Shown: piece by piece, positions 25,369 to 34,487 of the stretch
Layout of the letters: each line of letters starts with the position of its first letter
How positions within the stretch are numbered: position 1 is the stretch's first letter
DNA from: Actinomycetota bacterium
GTDB lineage: Bacteria; Actinomycetota; Aquicultoria; Aquicultorales; JAMCWL01
Length of the DNA: 56,207 bases
Reading direction: 5' to 3'
Assembly (NCBI GenBank): GCA_023481285.1
Contig: JAMCWL010000089.1
Span: 1-56,207, forward strand
The notes under the pieces: generated by a model
Told to the model about the DNA's origin: nothing
The model's database searches: none
The model's input: the letters and a program-made list of their open reading frames with translations, nothing else
Program-made: the position numbers and the translations under genes

Positions 25369-27007
25369 ATATCTGAAGATTATCAAAAGCCGCAGGACTG
25401 AATTGGTGGGCATCACCCTTTTCGTCCTGCTTCTCATCTTGTTCATCTCATCACTGCAGCGACCCGTCTACAGAGCGACGGCGGTCCTGCAGTACCAGAC
25501 TAACAATATCGCGAGTACCTTTCTCGGGCAAATGAATTTTCCGTTCTTGGCCAGCCAGCCGGAGAGGGAGCTCTCCACTCAAGCCGCACTGATTACCTCG
25601 GAACCAATGGCCCAAAATGTCATTAGCAAACTCAACCTAAAGATTTCACCTGAAGAATTGATACGAAAGATCGACGTTTCGTTCGAAGAGAAGACGAACC
25701 TCATCAACATCAGCGTCGAAGACAACGACCCTCGGCAAGCCCAAATCATCGCTTCTGTCCTGACCCAAGTCTTCCTCGACAATTCGAAGAAGTCGGCTTC
25801 GTCGGAGGTTTCGGAAGCCAAGGACGAGGTTTCGTTCAGGATGAAGGACATCCAGGAAGATATACAACTCTACTCACAGATAGCCGATTCTAAGAAGGGA
25901 CCGGACGGTCAGCCGACCAGCGACGCTAACAATATAAAATCGCAGATGGCGATAGCGACCAGCATCTATACGGAACTCGCCGGGAAACAACAGCAACTAG
26001 AGGTGCTCGAGGATCTCACGACAGGTGGAATGAAGCTCGCGGTTCCAGCCGTTCTGCCAAAGACACCCTCGAAACCCGATATGGCGAAGAACACGATTCT
26101 GGCTCTGGTCTTAGGTTTGGCTTCGAGTTCCGCCTGGGTTTTCACGACAGAGTACCTGGACAACACGATCAAAACCACCGAGGACGTCGATAAATACTTC
26201 AAACTGCCGGTAGTGGGCCAGATTCCCCTTTCCGGAAACGAGTCGGCAAGACGGGAAGACCGGACGGTGCAGGAGGGCAATATCCTCGTCAGTCCGGAAT
26301 CGTACACCGCTGAGGCCTACCGCACATTGCGCACCAACATTCAATTTTTCAATTTCGAAAGCCAAGCGAGGACGATAATCGTGACGAGCTCTATCAGCGC
26401 GGAGGGAAAGACCACGATCGCCTCCAACCTGGCGGCAACTTTAGCGCTGAGCAGCGGCAATATCTTGTTGATGGACTGCGATTTTCGGCGTCCGCGAATC
26501 CACAACAGCTTCTACAAGAATAACGATCTGGGCTTATCAAGCGTATTGGCAAGATCCTGTTATCTTAGGGACGCTATACAACCGACTCATGTGCCGGGGT
26601 TGTCGGTCATTACCAGCGGCCCCCAGCCGCCCAACCCGTCCGAGCTTTTCGGGTCGGGTTTGATGACCGACATAATCGAGACTCTAAAAATGGAATACGA
26701 CTATGTCGTACTCGATACACCCCCCGTCTGTGCCGTCACCGACGCCGTGGTCTTAGCGACCAAAGTAGACGGCGTTCTGCTGGTCTGTTCGTTCAATGAG
26801 ACCACGGGCGAGGTAGCTGCGGAATCGGTAAGACTCCTCGATAAGGTGCCCTCGAAAATCCTGGGGGTGGTCATGAATAAAATCTACTCCCAGAAAGGCA
26901 GGTACGGCCGCTACTACGGGCATTACTACGGTCATTACTACGGCCGCCGCTACGGTCGTTACTACGGCAGTCACGAGGAAGATGGCGGGGAGAAAAAAAC
27001 CGTCTAA
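25355..27007 (+). CDS. Polysaccharide chain-length regulator / tyrosine autokinase (Wzz-BY-kinase fusion)
   Basis: The 550-residue protein joins a Wzz domain to a cytoplasmic BY-kinase and controls length and export of the polymer. It has membrane segments at about 16-35 and 243-262, flanking an extracytoplasmic region with a coiled-coil-like part (150-215). The kinase domain has a Walker A-like SISAEGKTTIASN (about 346-358), Walker A' LLMDCDFRRPR and Walker B VVLDTPP. The tail is very tyrosine-rich (RYGRYYGHYYGHYYGRRYG and on, about 515-540), the usual autophosphorylation cluster. The ATG at 25355 has AGAGG upstream and overlaps the methyltransferase end by 14 nt. Fusion in one chain is the Gram-negative arrangement; many Firmicutes split it. 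Confidence 0.93.
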   Translation: MELNEYLKIIKSRRTELVGITLFVLLLILFISSLQRPVYRATAVLQYQTNNIASTFLGQMNFPFLASQPERELSTQAALITSEPMAQNVISKLNLKISPEELIRKIDVSFEEKTNLINISVEDNDPRQAQIIASVLTQVFLDNSKKSASSEVSEAKDEVSFRMKDIQEDIQLYSQIADSKKGPDGQPTSDANNIKSQMAIATSIYTELAGKQQQLEVLEDLTTGGMKLAVPAVLPKTPSKPDMAKNTILALVLGLASSSAWVFTTEYLDNTIKTTEDVDKYFKLPVVGQIPLSGNESARREDRTVQEGNILVSPESYTAEAYRTLRTNIQFFNFESQARTIIVTSSISAEGKTTIASNLAATLALSSGNILLMDCDFRRPRIHNSFYKNNDLGLSSVLARSCYLRDAIQPTHVPGLSVITSGPQPPNPSELFGSGLMTDIIETLKMEYDYVVLDTPPVCAVTDAVVLATKVDGVLLVCSFNETTGEVAAESVRLLDKVPSKILGVVMNKIYSQKGRYGRYYGHYYGHYYGRRYGRYYGSHEEDGGEKKTV

Positions 27008-27028
27008 CGGCAAAGGAGAATTTGGCGA

Positions 27029-28495
27029 TTGGCCGATATACTCCTCTTCTATCCCAAGACGGGCTTCGATATCGCCAAGCTTTCGGTGGATATCCCTCTC
27101 TCGATTCTCTCGGCCGCTTGCCTGGCGGTTAAGGACTTCGAGATATCCCTTATCGACCAGCGAATCGAAGTCGATTGGCGCGCCCGTCTTGAAAAAGAGC
27201 TGGAGAGCAACCCCCTCGCCGTCGGTATATCGGCGATGACCGGCAACCAGATTCACTACGGCGTTCAGGCCGCCGGGGTGGTTCGCGACGCGGAGCTCGG
27301 CACCAGAATCGTATGGGGAGGCGTTCACCCGTCGCTCCTACCCGAACAGACGTTGAAAAGCAGATTCGCCGACATCGTCGTCTGCGGTGAAGGCGAAAAG
27401 ACACTATCGGATTTGGCACGCGCTCTTAAAACGGGAGCCGGTCTTGATTCCGTCGATGGCATCGCCTACAAGAAGAACGGCGAAATCCGTTTCACCAAGG
27501 CAAGGGCGCCCCTTAACCTCAATGAACTGCCTCTTCTTCCATACCATCTCTTGGACATGGAATCCTACATCGGCAGCCAGGGCAGGTTCAAAGACAATTC
27601 AGCCCGGAGCCTTATCTTCATTTCGAGCCGGGGTTGTCCCTGGCGTTGCGCGTTCTGCTGCAATCCCAGACTCTCGGGTCGCCGCTGGCGATCGATGGAC
27701 GCTCACCTGGTATACGAACGCGTCATGGAGCTGGTCGAGAGGTACGATTTGGACTCCGTCACATTCCATGACGAGGAGTTCTTGGTCAAAGAGGATCGCG
27801 CCCTGGAGATCGCCCGTCTCATCGACGGCCGGCTGAGCTGGTGGATTCAGGCGAGGATGGACCGGCTTCTGCAGGTGGATGTGGACGCGTTGGCCGAGGG
27901 CGGGCTGGAAGCGGTCCAGCCCGGCATCGAATCCGGATCCGATCGAATCCTACGGATGATCAAGAAGGGCGAGACCGTGGCGCAGATTAAGGCCGCGAAT
28001 AGAAGGCTCGCACGAACGCCGGTTGTCCCCCTATACAACTTTATGATGGGTTTCCCCGGAGAAACCAAGAAGGAGCTCGATGCGACGGTCGACCTCGCCC
28101 TCGAGCTCCTGGACGACAACCCTAAAGCCGAAGTCTCGGGTTTTTACGTTTTCGTCCCCTATCCGGGCACCGAGCTCTTCGAACTGGCGGTTCGAACCGG
28201 CTTCAATCCGCCTCGGACCCTCGAGGAATGGTCGCGGTACAACAGACAGCATCTCCGCACCCCTTGGATACAAGAGGACAAGCGCGAACTCGAAAACCTG
28301 GTTTTCGCGTCCAAGTTCATCGACGGCAAGAGGGTTTTAAAAAGGGTAAGACAGGCGCTGCCATACCTGCCGATGCCCAGAGGGCCGTTTGACATGTTTA
28401 CTGGGATTTTAAGAAAGAGATGGCGGATGCATGATTATAAGGGCGGTCTCACGTTGGAGTTAATTAAAAGGTCGAGCCGGTATTTCCTTAGATAG
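27029..28495 (+). CDS. B12-binding-domain radical SAM protein (glycan cluster copy 4)
   Basis: The 488-residue protein has the same layout as the other three: cobalamin-binding-like domain (DIPLSILSAACLAVKDFEIS; GGVHPSLLPEQ) and radical SAM core with Cys203-x3-Cys207-x2-Cys210 (SRGCPWRCAFC), followed by GIESGSDRILRMIKKG and VPYPGTELFELA. It is closest in visible motifs to the copy at 13651 (LPYHLLDMESYI against LAYHLLDIDKYI). The start is TTG 27029-27031, 11 nt after AAAGGAG. Role in the glycan cluster unknown. Confidence 0.87.
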   Translation: MADILLFYPKTGFDIAKLSVDIPLSILSAACLAVKDFEISLIDQRIEVDWRARLEKELESNPLAVGISAMTGNQIHYGVQAAGVVRDAELGTRIVWGGVHPSLLPEQTLKSRFADIVVCGEGEKTLSDLARALKTGAGLDSVDGIAYKKNGEIRFTKARAPLNLNELPLLPYHLLDMESYIGSQGRFKDNSARSLIFISSRGCPWRCAFCCNPRLSGRRWRSMDAHLVYERVMELVERYDLDSVTFHDEEFLVKEDRALEIARLIDGRLSWWIQARMDRLLQVDVDALAEGGLEAVQPGIESGSDRILRMIKKGETVAQIKAANRRLARTPVVPLYNFMMGFPGETKKELDATVDLALELLDDNPKAEVSGFYVFVPYPGTELFELAVRTGFNPPRTLEEWSRYNRQHLRTPWIQEDKRELENLVFASKFIDGKRVLKRVRQALPYLPMPRGPFDMFTGILRKRWRMHDYKGGLTLELIKRSSRYFLR

Positions 28496-28527
28496 AACGG
28501 ACGGACGACGACCGAGGTGGTTCTAGC

Positions 28528-29178
28528 TTGCCAAGCATAGATTTGAGATCCGACGAGGCGATGAATCGTAAAAACCCGGACTGCTCCGTGACGAAGAGAC
28601 TTGTCGATATCGTAATATCCGCTTCGCTGCTCATACTATTGGCTCCCCTTTTCGTAGTCATATCCCTCGTTGTGAAGCTGATGTCGGAAGGACCGGTTTT
28701 TTATCGCTGGAAGGTCGTCGGGCGCGACAACGCCGATTTTACTAGCTATAAATTCCGCTCGATGGTCGAGCATGCCGACCGCATCAAGCAAGCATTGGCG
28801 GAGCACAACGAGATGAACGGGCCGGTCTTCAAGATGAAGAACGATCCGAGGATCACCGCTGTAGGCTCGTTCTTAAGGAAATATAGTATCGACGAATTGC
28901 CCCAGTTGTTCAGCGTTTTACGAGGTCAAATGAGCCTTGTCGGTCCCAGACCACCAAGCAGGAAAGAGGCCGAGCAGTTCCGCCCATGGCAGAGGCGGAA
29001 GCTCAGCATTAAACCGGGAATCACCTGCCTCTGGCAGGTCGGGGGGCGCAATAAAATTACGGACTTCGACGAGTGGGTGAAGCTTGATCTCGAATACATC
29101 GACAATTGGTCGCTGAAGCTGGATTTCGAAATCCTATTCAAGACCCTGGTTGCCGTATTAAAAGGGACCGGGCAGTAA
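28528..29178 (+). CDS. Undecaprenyl-phosphate sugar-1-phosphate transferase (initiating transferase)
   Basis: The 216-residue protein is the minimal, single-membrane-segment type of bacterial sugar transferase. It has KRLVDIVISASLLILLAPLF (23-42), then GPVFYRWKVVGRDN, YKFRSMVEHAD, the catalytic segment RKYSIDELPQLFSVLRGQMS, LVGPRPP and the C-terminal GITCLWQVGGRN. It moves a sugar-1-phosphate onto undecaprenyl phosphate, the first step of repeat-unit assembly. The TTG start has GAGGTGG 7 nt upstream; an ATG at 28561 (MNRKNP) is an alternative. Confidence 0.93.
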   Translation: MPSIDLRSDEAMNRKNPDCSVTKRLVDIVISASLLILLAPLFVVISLVVKLMSEGPVFYRWKVVGRDNADFTSYKFRSMVEHADRIKQALAEHNEMNGPVFKMKNDPRITAVGSFLRKYSIDELPQLFSVLRGQMSLVGPRPPSRKEAEQFRPWQRRKLSIKPGITCLWQVGGRNKITDFDEWVKLDLEYIDNWSLKLDFEILFKTLVAVLKGTGQ

Positions 29179-29214
29179 TTCGGACGTAAAGTACGTATAG
29201 GCATTGGAGTCGAT

Positions 29215-30162
29215 TTGAGAAAAAGAATAATGGTGACGGGGGCGGCGGGTTTCATCGGCGGCAATCTCTGCCGTCGCTTGGTCGATGAAGGATACGCGGT
29301 GGTCGGCATAGACGATCTATCGACGGGAATACCGGAGAACGTGCCTGCCGATATCGATTTCCACCTCGCCGATATCCGAGGAAGGGCGATCCATCCCCTA
29401 TTTAAAGATATCGATACCGTCTTTCATCTTGCCGCCAAGAACTGTCTATTCGACTGCTTGAACAGCCCTCTGGAGACCAGCGACATCAATGTAAGAGGCA
29501 CCGTGAACGTCCTCGAAGCGAGCAAAGAAGCGGGTATCGGGAAGTTCGTCTATGCGGATAGCTCGGCCGTCTACGAGGGCGTGCGGGATTTCCCCTCTAA
29601 GGTGGAGAGGGTCAAGCCCGTCGGGGCCTATGCGATAAGCAAGCATTCGGGCGCCTTGTTCGCCGAAATGTACAGAGCCTTCCATGGGCTCAATCTTACG
29701 ACGCTCCGCTATTTCAACGTCTACGGTCCGGCTCAGGATTATCGCAGGATAATGCCTCCGGCGATTAGCGCCTTTATCCTGAAGATATTCGAGGGCAACT
29801 CTCCGATCATCTACGGCGACGGGACGAAGCGTCGCGATTTCGTCTACGTCGACGACGTCAACGACTTACATCTCCTGACTATCGAAGATCCGCGAACCGA
29901 CGGGCGGGTTTTCAATGTCGGCTCCGGCGCCAACTACTCGGTCATCGAGATTTTCAACCTGATCTCCGAGGCCATGCACGTTAGCGTCGAACCGATCCTA
30001 CTCGATGAACTGCCCGGGGAAGCTGAGGTCACTCTGGCGGATATCACCCAAACGCTTGAATTGGGGTGGCGTCCGAGAACGAACATCCGACGGGGGATCC
30101 TCAATTCGATCGAGTATCTTAAGAAGGAATTCGAAAGCGGGAAGCTCGCTTCGCTGGATTGA
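29215..30162 (+). CDS. NAD-dependent nucleotide-sugar epimerase/dehydratase
   Basis: The 315-residue extended SDR protein has the NAD-binding VTGAAGFIGGNLCRRL (7-22), the sugar-site segment DSSAVYEG and the catalytic YAISK motif (about 141-145), preceded by the conserved Ser. The RYFNVYGPAQD and RRDFVYVDDV segments are typical of UDP-glucose 4-epimerase-like proteins, so a UDP-hexose epimerase is the best guess. The TTG start has GGAG 5 nt upstream. Confidence 0.9.
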   Translation: MRKRIMVTGAAGFIGGNLCRRLVDEGYAVVGIDDLSTGIPENVPADIDFHLADIRGRAIHPLFKDIDTVFHLAAKNCLFDCLNSPLETSDINVRGTVNVLEASKEAGIGKFVYADSSAVYEGVRDFPSKVERVKPVGAYAISKHSGALFAEMYRAFHGLNLTTLRYFNVYGPAQDYRRIMPPAISAFILKIFEGNSPIIYGDGTKRRDFVYVDDVNDLHLLTIEDPRTDGRVFNVGSGANYSVIEIFNLISEAMHVSVEPILLDELPGEAEVTLADITQTLELGWRPRTNIRRGILNSIEYLKKEFESGKLASLD

Positions 30163-30179
30163 TCGATGGAGGTCCGAGG

Positions 30180-30992
30180 ATGAAGTTGGAGGGGAAAGTC
30201 GCCGTCATTACCGGCGCCAGCCGCGGCATCGGCGAGGCTATCGCCAAGAAATTCGCGATGGAGGGAGCGCTCTTGGCCATCGCGTCCCGTTCGAAAGCGA
30301 TCTTCAAGACGGCTGAAGGATTGAGGGCTCCTGTTCTGGCCCTGCAAGGGGATGTTTCCGATCCGGCTTTCGTGGAGCGGTTCTTCTCCGAGACGGTCGA
30401 CAGGTACGGGGGGCTGGATATTCTAATCAACAACGCCGCGGTTCAAGGCCCGATCGGTCCGCTGGCCGAAAACGATCCCGGTGAATGGTTTAAGACGATC
30501 GAAATAAACCTCTTCGGCGCCTTTCTCTGTTGCCGGGCCGCCATCCCCCTCATGAGCCGGCAAGGCGGTGGCAAAATCGTCAATTTTTCCGGTGGCGGGG
30601 CGACTTCTTGCAGACCGTACTTCTCCGCGTATGGAGCCTCGAAGACGGCTCTCGTTCGGATGACCGAGACCCTGGCCGAGGAGGTTCGACCCCTTAACAT
30701 CCAGGTAAACGCCATATCTCCGGGAGCAATAAACACGCGGATGTTGGAAGAGGTGCTCGAAGCGGGAGAGAAAGCTGGAAATTCCGAATCGAAAGCGGCT
30801 CGAGAGCGCATTGTCGCAGGGGGCGATCCCATCAGTAAACCCGTGGATTTGGTGCTTTTCCTAGCTTCCAACGAGTCCGTAGGTCTGTCCGGGAAGTTGA
30901 TCAGCGCCATCTGGGACGACCGGGAAGAGATTTTAAGAAAGGCCTCGACTCTTAACGGAAGCGACGTATATACGCTTAGGAGAATCTGCTAG
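30180..30992 (+). CDS. Short-chain dehydrogenase/reductase
   Basis: The 270-residue classical SDR has VAVITGASRGIGEAIAKK (8-25), INNAAVQGP, a catalytic Ser in the NFSGGG region and YGASK (about 151-155). The C-terminal ISAIWDDREEILRK segment is found in SDRs of glycan clusters. Position between an epimerase and a Gfo/Idh/MocA oxidoreductase suggests action on a nucleotide sugar or sugar lactone. The ATG at 30180 has GGAGG 7 nt upstream and replaces a TTG at 30159 that lies inside the previous gene. Confidence 0.88.
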   Translation: MKLEGKVAVITGASRGIGEAIAKKFAMEGALLAIASRSKAIFKTAEGLRAPVLALQGDVSDPAFVERFFSETVDRYGGLDILINNAAVQGPIGPLAENDPGEWFKTIEINLFGAFLCCRAAIPLMSRQGGGKIVNFSGGGATSCRPYFSAYGASKTALVRMTETLAEEVRPLNIQVNAISPGAINTRMLEEVLEAGEKAGNSESKAARERIVAGGDPISKPVDLVLFLASNESVGLSGKLISAIWDDREEILRKASTLNGSDVYTLRRIC

Positions 30993-32021
30993 GTGAAAGA
31001 ATTGCGCATAGGAATCGTCGGCTGCGGCGGTATCGGCTCGAAGCGTCTGACAAGCGCCCTGTCCAACAGACTATCACAAATTGAGATAGTAGCCGATCTC
31101 GATAGCTCAAAAGCCAACCAACAAGCCAAATTCGCCGGTTGCCGCTGGACCGCCGATTGGCGGGAAGTCGTCGGTTCCCCTTCCGTAGATGCCGTGGTCG
31201 TTTCCACGACGAACGACAGCCTCGCCCCCATCGCGCTATCGGCGCTCGAAAACGATAAGCACGTTTTTTGCGAGAAACCGCTGTCCAGGGATGTGACTGA
31301 AGCCGAACCCTTGGTCGAAACGGCAAGAAGAAAAGGGCTTATCCTCAAGGTGGGTTTCACTCTACGCCACCACCCGGCGATCGCCGAAGCGCATAGGCTG
31401 TTCACCACGGAGGCGGTAGGCGCCCCTATGTTCATCAGGTGCGTCTACGGCCACGGAGGCCGTCCGGGGTACGATCGCGAATGGCGGGCGGATAGATCGA
31501 TTTCGGGCGGCGGGGAACTTCTCGACCAAGGGATTCACGTTCTGGATCTGTTTCGATGGTTCCTGGGCGATTTTCAGGAGATCTATGGATTAAATATAAG
31601 CGCCTACTGGGAGATGAAAGGAGCCGAAGACAACGCGTTCGCCGTGCTGAAAACGGCCGACGACAAGGTCGCCTCCATGCACGTGAGCTGCACCCAGTGG
31701 AAAAACCTCTTTCGCTTTGAAGCATACGGACGGAAAGGTAGTCTGCAAGTCGATGGCCTGGGAGGCGGTTACGGTTCCGAGAGGCTCACGATCAGCCTGG
31801 GAGCGGGAACGGGCCGGCCACCCGAGGAAAAAGAGGTCGCGTTCGATGACGCGGGCGCCTGCTGGGTGAATGAGTGGGAGGACTTCGTTGTCGCCATAGC
31901 GGGGAAGGGACGGGCGATCGGAGATGGTGCGGACGCTCTGGCGGCTCTCGGTTTGGTCTCCGCGTTATACGAGTCCGACGCGGAGCGAAGGATCATTCGC
32001 ACACCATATCGAGGGGTATGA
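30993..32021 (+). CDS. Gfo/Idh/MocA family oxidoreductase
   Basis: The 342-residue protein has the Rossmann loop IGIVGCGGIGSKRL (6-19), the FCEKPLSRD segment (about 91-99) that contains the conserved Glu-Lys-Pro, and the C-terminal half with GGGELLDQGIHVLDLFRWFLG, carrying the conserved His. It likely oxidises or reduces a sugar carbon using NAD(P). The GTG start directly follows the SDR stop codon. It is the last gene of the plus-strand cluster and converges with the GNAT gene over a 144-nt spacer in which I see nothing recognisable. Confidence 0.9.
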   Translation: MKELRIGIVGCGGIGSKRLTSALSNRLSQIEIVADLDSSKANQQAKFAGCRWTADWREVVGSPSVDAVVVSTTNDSLAPIALSALENDKHVFCEKPLSRDVTEAEPLVETARRKGLILKVGFTLRHHPAIAEAHRLFTTEAVGAPMFIRCVYGHGGRPGYDREWRADRSISGGGELLDQGIHVLDLFRWFLGDFQEIYGLNISAYWEMKGAEDNAFAVLKTADDKVASMHVSCTQWKNLFRFEAYGRKGSLQVDGLGGGYGSERLTISLGAGTGRPPEEKEVAFDDAGACWVNEWEDFVVAIAGKGRAIGDGADALAALGLVSALYESDAERRIIRTPYRGV

Positions 32022-32165
32022 CGGTTGAGAGGGGCATGAAGGCTGAGGGTGATCGCGTTTGAGTCCAGGAGACCTTGGTTGCAGCAGTTGCACACTCAAT
32101 CCGTTCGAATAGTAAGGAAAAGGACGGCTGGAACGACTACCCGAATCGGGGCTCGAACGCGGTTG

Positions 32166-32714
32166 TCACTTAGCAAGCTTCCATGGTCGCAGATCACTCG
32201 TCTTTTTGATGAAAGTAGTGAGGTTCATCTCCTCGAAGCCACAGTCGGCGTAGAATCCTAAGGCCGAGAGGTTGTCCTTGTCGGCGACGAGAGTTAGACG
32301 CTTGAGTCCCTTATCGGCCGCGATAGCCAAAAGCGCTTCCATCGCGTGCTTGCCGACGCCGCGCCGCCTGAACTCAGAAGCAATGTAGAAGTCCTCGATT
32401 CGGCCGCACCAGCCGCCTTCGGCGGTGCTGATCGAGCGGTGAAGGGCGACCGTTCCCGCGATCTCTTCGCCCACCTTGACCAGGTAGATGACCGCGTGGT
32501 CGGGGTTGTCCAGGATCGCCGAGAGGGCCGCCTCTTGCCGGTCGACTTCGGGATGGAAGTCCTTCTCAAGCGCGAAAAGCTCCCCTAGAAAGCCGACAAG
32601 AACCGGAACGTCCTCCCGGCTTGCCTTTACCAGATTCACGACGCATTCCGTGCGTATCTCGCGCGACCGAGAGCGCGGGTCGTCGGAAGATCGCCCGCAT
32701 CCCGTGTTGAGCAT
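32166..32714 (-). CDS. GNAT family N-acetyltransferase
   Basis: The GNAT core runs from VNLVKASREDVPVLVGFL to the end. It has an acyl-CoA binding stretch, IEDFYIASEFRRRGVGKHAM, with the R/Q-x-x-G-x-G/A loop (RRRGVG), and the C-terminal DKDNLSALGFYADCGFEEM. The ATG at 32712-32714 overlaps the pucR stop (TGATG), suggesting coupling. A GTG at 32637-32639 starts exactly where the domain begins and would give 157 residues, a more typical length, so the first 25 residues are uncertain. Substrate unknown. A decayed copy of its C-terminal part lies upstream of nifH (6900-7045). Confidence 0.85.
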   Translation of the reverse strand: MLNTGCGRSSDDPRSRSREIRTECVVNLVKASREDVPVLVGFLGELFALEKDFHPEVDRQEAALSAILDNPDHAVIYLVKVGEEIAGTVALHRSISTAEGGWCGRIEDFYIASEFRRRGVGKHAMEALLAIAADKGLKRLTLVADKDNLSALGFYADCGFEEMNLTTFIKKTSDLRPWKLAK

Positions 32715-34321
32715 CACAGTTTTAGAAGATATTTTACATATAGGCCCATGTAGAGCTTCTCCCTCTCGGTTCCTTTGAAAGGATCGCATCCCGTTATCTC
32801 GCCAATCCTTTGGAGTCTATAGCGTACGGTATGTCGGTGAGCGTAAAGCTCCTCGGCGGCGAGGGCGACGTTCTCGTTGTTCCTGCGAAACGATTCCAGG
32901 GTCGGCAAGAGATCAGTGCCATGACGCTCATCGTAAGAGACTATCCGGCCGACCGTTTCCTCATAGTACCCGCGCCCATCTTCTCTTCCGTCCCTTGCCA
33001 GCGGCAGAAGAAGACGATAGATACCCACCTGGTCGAAGTCGGTTACCGACCCCGCGCCGTTCAGACGGCGCCCGGACTCAAGTGCAATCTTTGCCTCATC
33101 AAGCGACCTGATGATCTCACCCGAATCAACCTGCCAGCGGCTGACGCCCACAGTAGCCTGACCTTCTAGCGCTCTGGCAACGACTAGAATCCGTTCGGCG
33201 CCCTCCCTTGCGTACTTTGACCGGTTGGCCGCCCGCTCATCCTCCGCCGAGAGTATAACAACGAGACTGCCTTCATGCTCCATTACAAGAGAGTTCTTCG
33301 ATCCGCTCTTGATAACGCGCGCCACTTCGCGGTAAAAACGACCGAACAGCCGCTCGGGTTCCAAAGCGGTATAAAGGACGGCGTAACCTCTCGTAACGTC
33401 TCCGCCCAACCTCGCCACACGGGAATCTACCTGCTCCAGTGGAATGCGACCGGCGATCAAGTCTTCAAGAAAATCACCGTACACCCTGGCTTGGGCCTCT
33501 TCGATGGCCCTCTGGCGCGCTATCTCAACAGCGGAAGCTTCAGCCGACTTTTTTAGAAGACCTAAAGAGCGCTCGTCAAGATCGGGTGCGACGGTCGCGA
33601 CAACGCCGACTATCTCCATGCCGATCGTCACGGGTGCGACTAAAAGGTCATGCCCTGCAACCGTACGATGACCGGTCGTTTGACTTGATCCGTCGAAAAT
33701 ACTCTCCGCGCTCTCATGCCTCACCTCCACCTCGAGAAAGGCAACCAATTCTCTCGGAAATGGAGAGGTTGCCGGTGCCTCCGCGACCACCCCGTCCAGC
33801 CAGTCAAAGATAATTATCGGCGCATCGAGCCTCTTCGACGTGGAGGATGCGATGGCTTTTAAGCCTCTCCCGTCGATGGCCCCGCGAAGAAGCTCGTTAC
33901 CAAAGTCGCCAGCGGCCTCGGCAATGTCACGTCTGGCCATCGCCGAGTAGACGTCAGAGATGATCCTCGTCCAGCGGGTTTCTGACGGTACTTCGATGAC
34001 CGGGAATTGGAGCTTCCTGGCGAGCTCCAGCACATCGGGCGGCATAGATTCCAGGAACCTCGCGGGCTTTATAGCGAGCGCCGCCGCCGGGCCTCCGATT
34101 ATCTTCTTCGCAAACGCGCCGACTGTATCCGGATCGCGCGAAACCGCAAAGAAGGTGGAGAGCACGAGCTCTCCACCGGTCAGCCAGTTCGCTATATCCG
34201 GAACTTCCCCAACGGTCACCCCAGTGACCAGCCTGTCGAGTTGGTCTTCGCCCGCCAGGATTTTTGAGTCTTTTAAGCTTTCGATTTCCAGGATTTCGTC
34301 GAGACTTAGGCCCCTCATCAT
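32714..34321 (-). CDS. PucR family transcriptional regulator
   Basis: The 535-residue protein has the three-part PucR layout. An N-terminal PucR domain (about 5-125; LSLDEILEIESLKDSKILAG, GGELVLSTF) is followed by a central GGDEF-like/CdaR region (290-420; GYAVLYTALEPERLF, GVSRWQVDSGEI). The C-terminal helix-turn-helix is at about 470-530 (NNENVALAAEELYAHRHTVR; RLQRIGEITG). Family members respond to small metabolites, often purine or amino acid related. Target genes cannot be told; it is followed by the GNAT gene with overlapping stop/start. Confidence 0.92.
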   Translation of the reverse strand: MMRGLSLDEILEIESLKDSKILAGEDQLDRLVTGVTVGEVPDIANWLTGGELVLSTFFAVSRDPDTVGAFAKKIIGGPAAALAIKPARFLESMPPDVLELARKLQFPVIEVPSETRWTRIISDVYSAMARRDIAEAAGDFGNELLRGAIDGRGLKAIASSTSKRLDAPIIIFDWLDGVVAEAPATSPFPRELVAFLEVEVRHESAESIFDGSSQTTGHRTVAGHDLLVAPVTIGMEIVGVVATVAPDLDERSLGLLKKSAEASAVEIARQRAIEEAQARVYGDFLEDLIAGRIPLEQVDSRVARLGGDVTRGYAVLYTALEPERLFGRFYREVARVIKSGSKNSLVMEHEGSLVVILSAEDERAANRSKYAREGAERILVVARALEGQATVGVSRWQVDSGEIIRSLDEAKIALESGRRLNGAGSVTDFDQVGIYRLLLPLARDGREDGRGYYEETVGRIVSYDERHGTDLLPTLESFRRNNENVALAAEELYAHRHTVRYRLQRIGEITGCDPFKGTEREKLYMGLYVKYLLKL

Positions 34322-34422
34322 TCCCTCGCTATTAAGGTCAACAAGAATATCGACCCTGAACCTTGCGGTTTTGTTTCATCACTGTTAAATCCAGGTAAAG
34401 TTTTTAGCCGGACGATGAATTG

Positions 34423-34450
34423 GGGGACGTTGGTTACCAAGAAAACTAAC
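34423..34450 (+). repeat. Left terminal inverted repeat of the RAYT element
   Basis: GGGGACGTTGGTTACCAAG followed by AAAACTAAC; internal TTGG-TTA-CCAA can fold as a small hairpin. Its reverse complement recurs at 35449-35476. Confidence 0.85.
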
Positions 34451-34487
34451 TATTTACCAACTAGTAAATCTATTGTATATTTATCAT

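Noticed and set aside
32100..32160. tRNA-like sequence (GAATCGGGGCTCGAAC) between the Gfo/Idh gene and the GNAT gene
   Set aside because: It resembles part of a T-arm but no acceptor stem, D-arm or anticodon arm can be formed around it on either strand.
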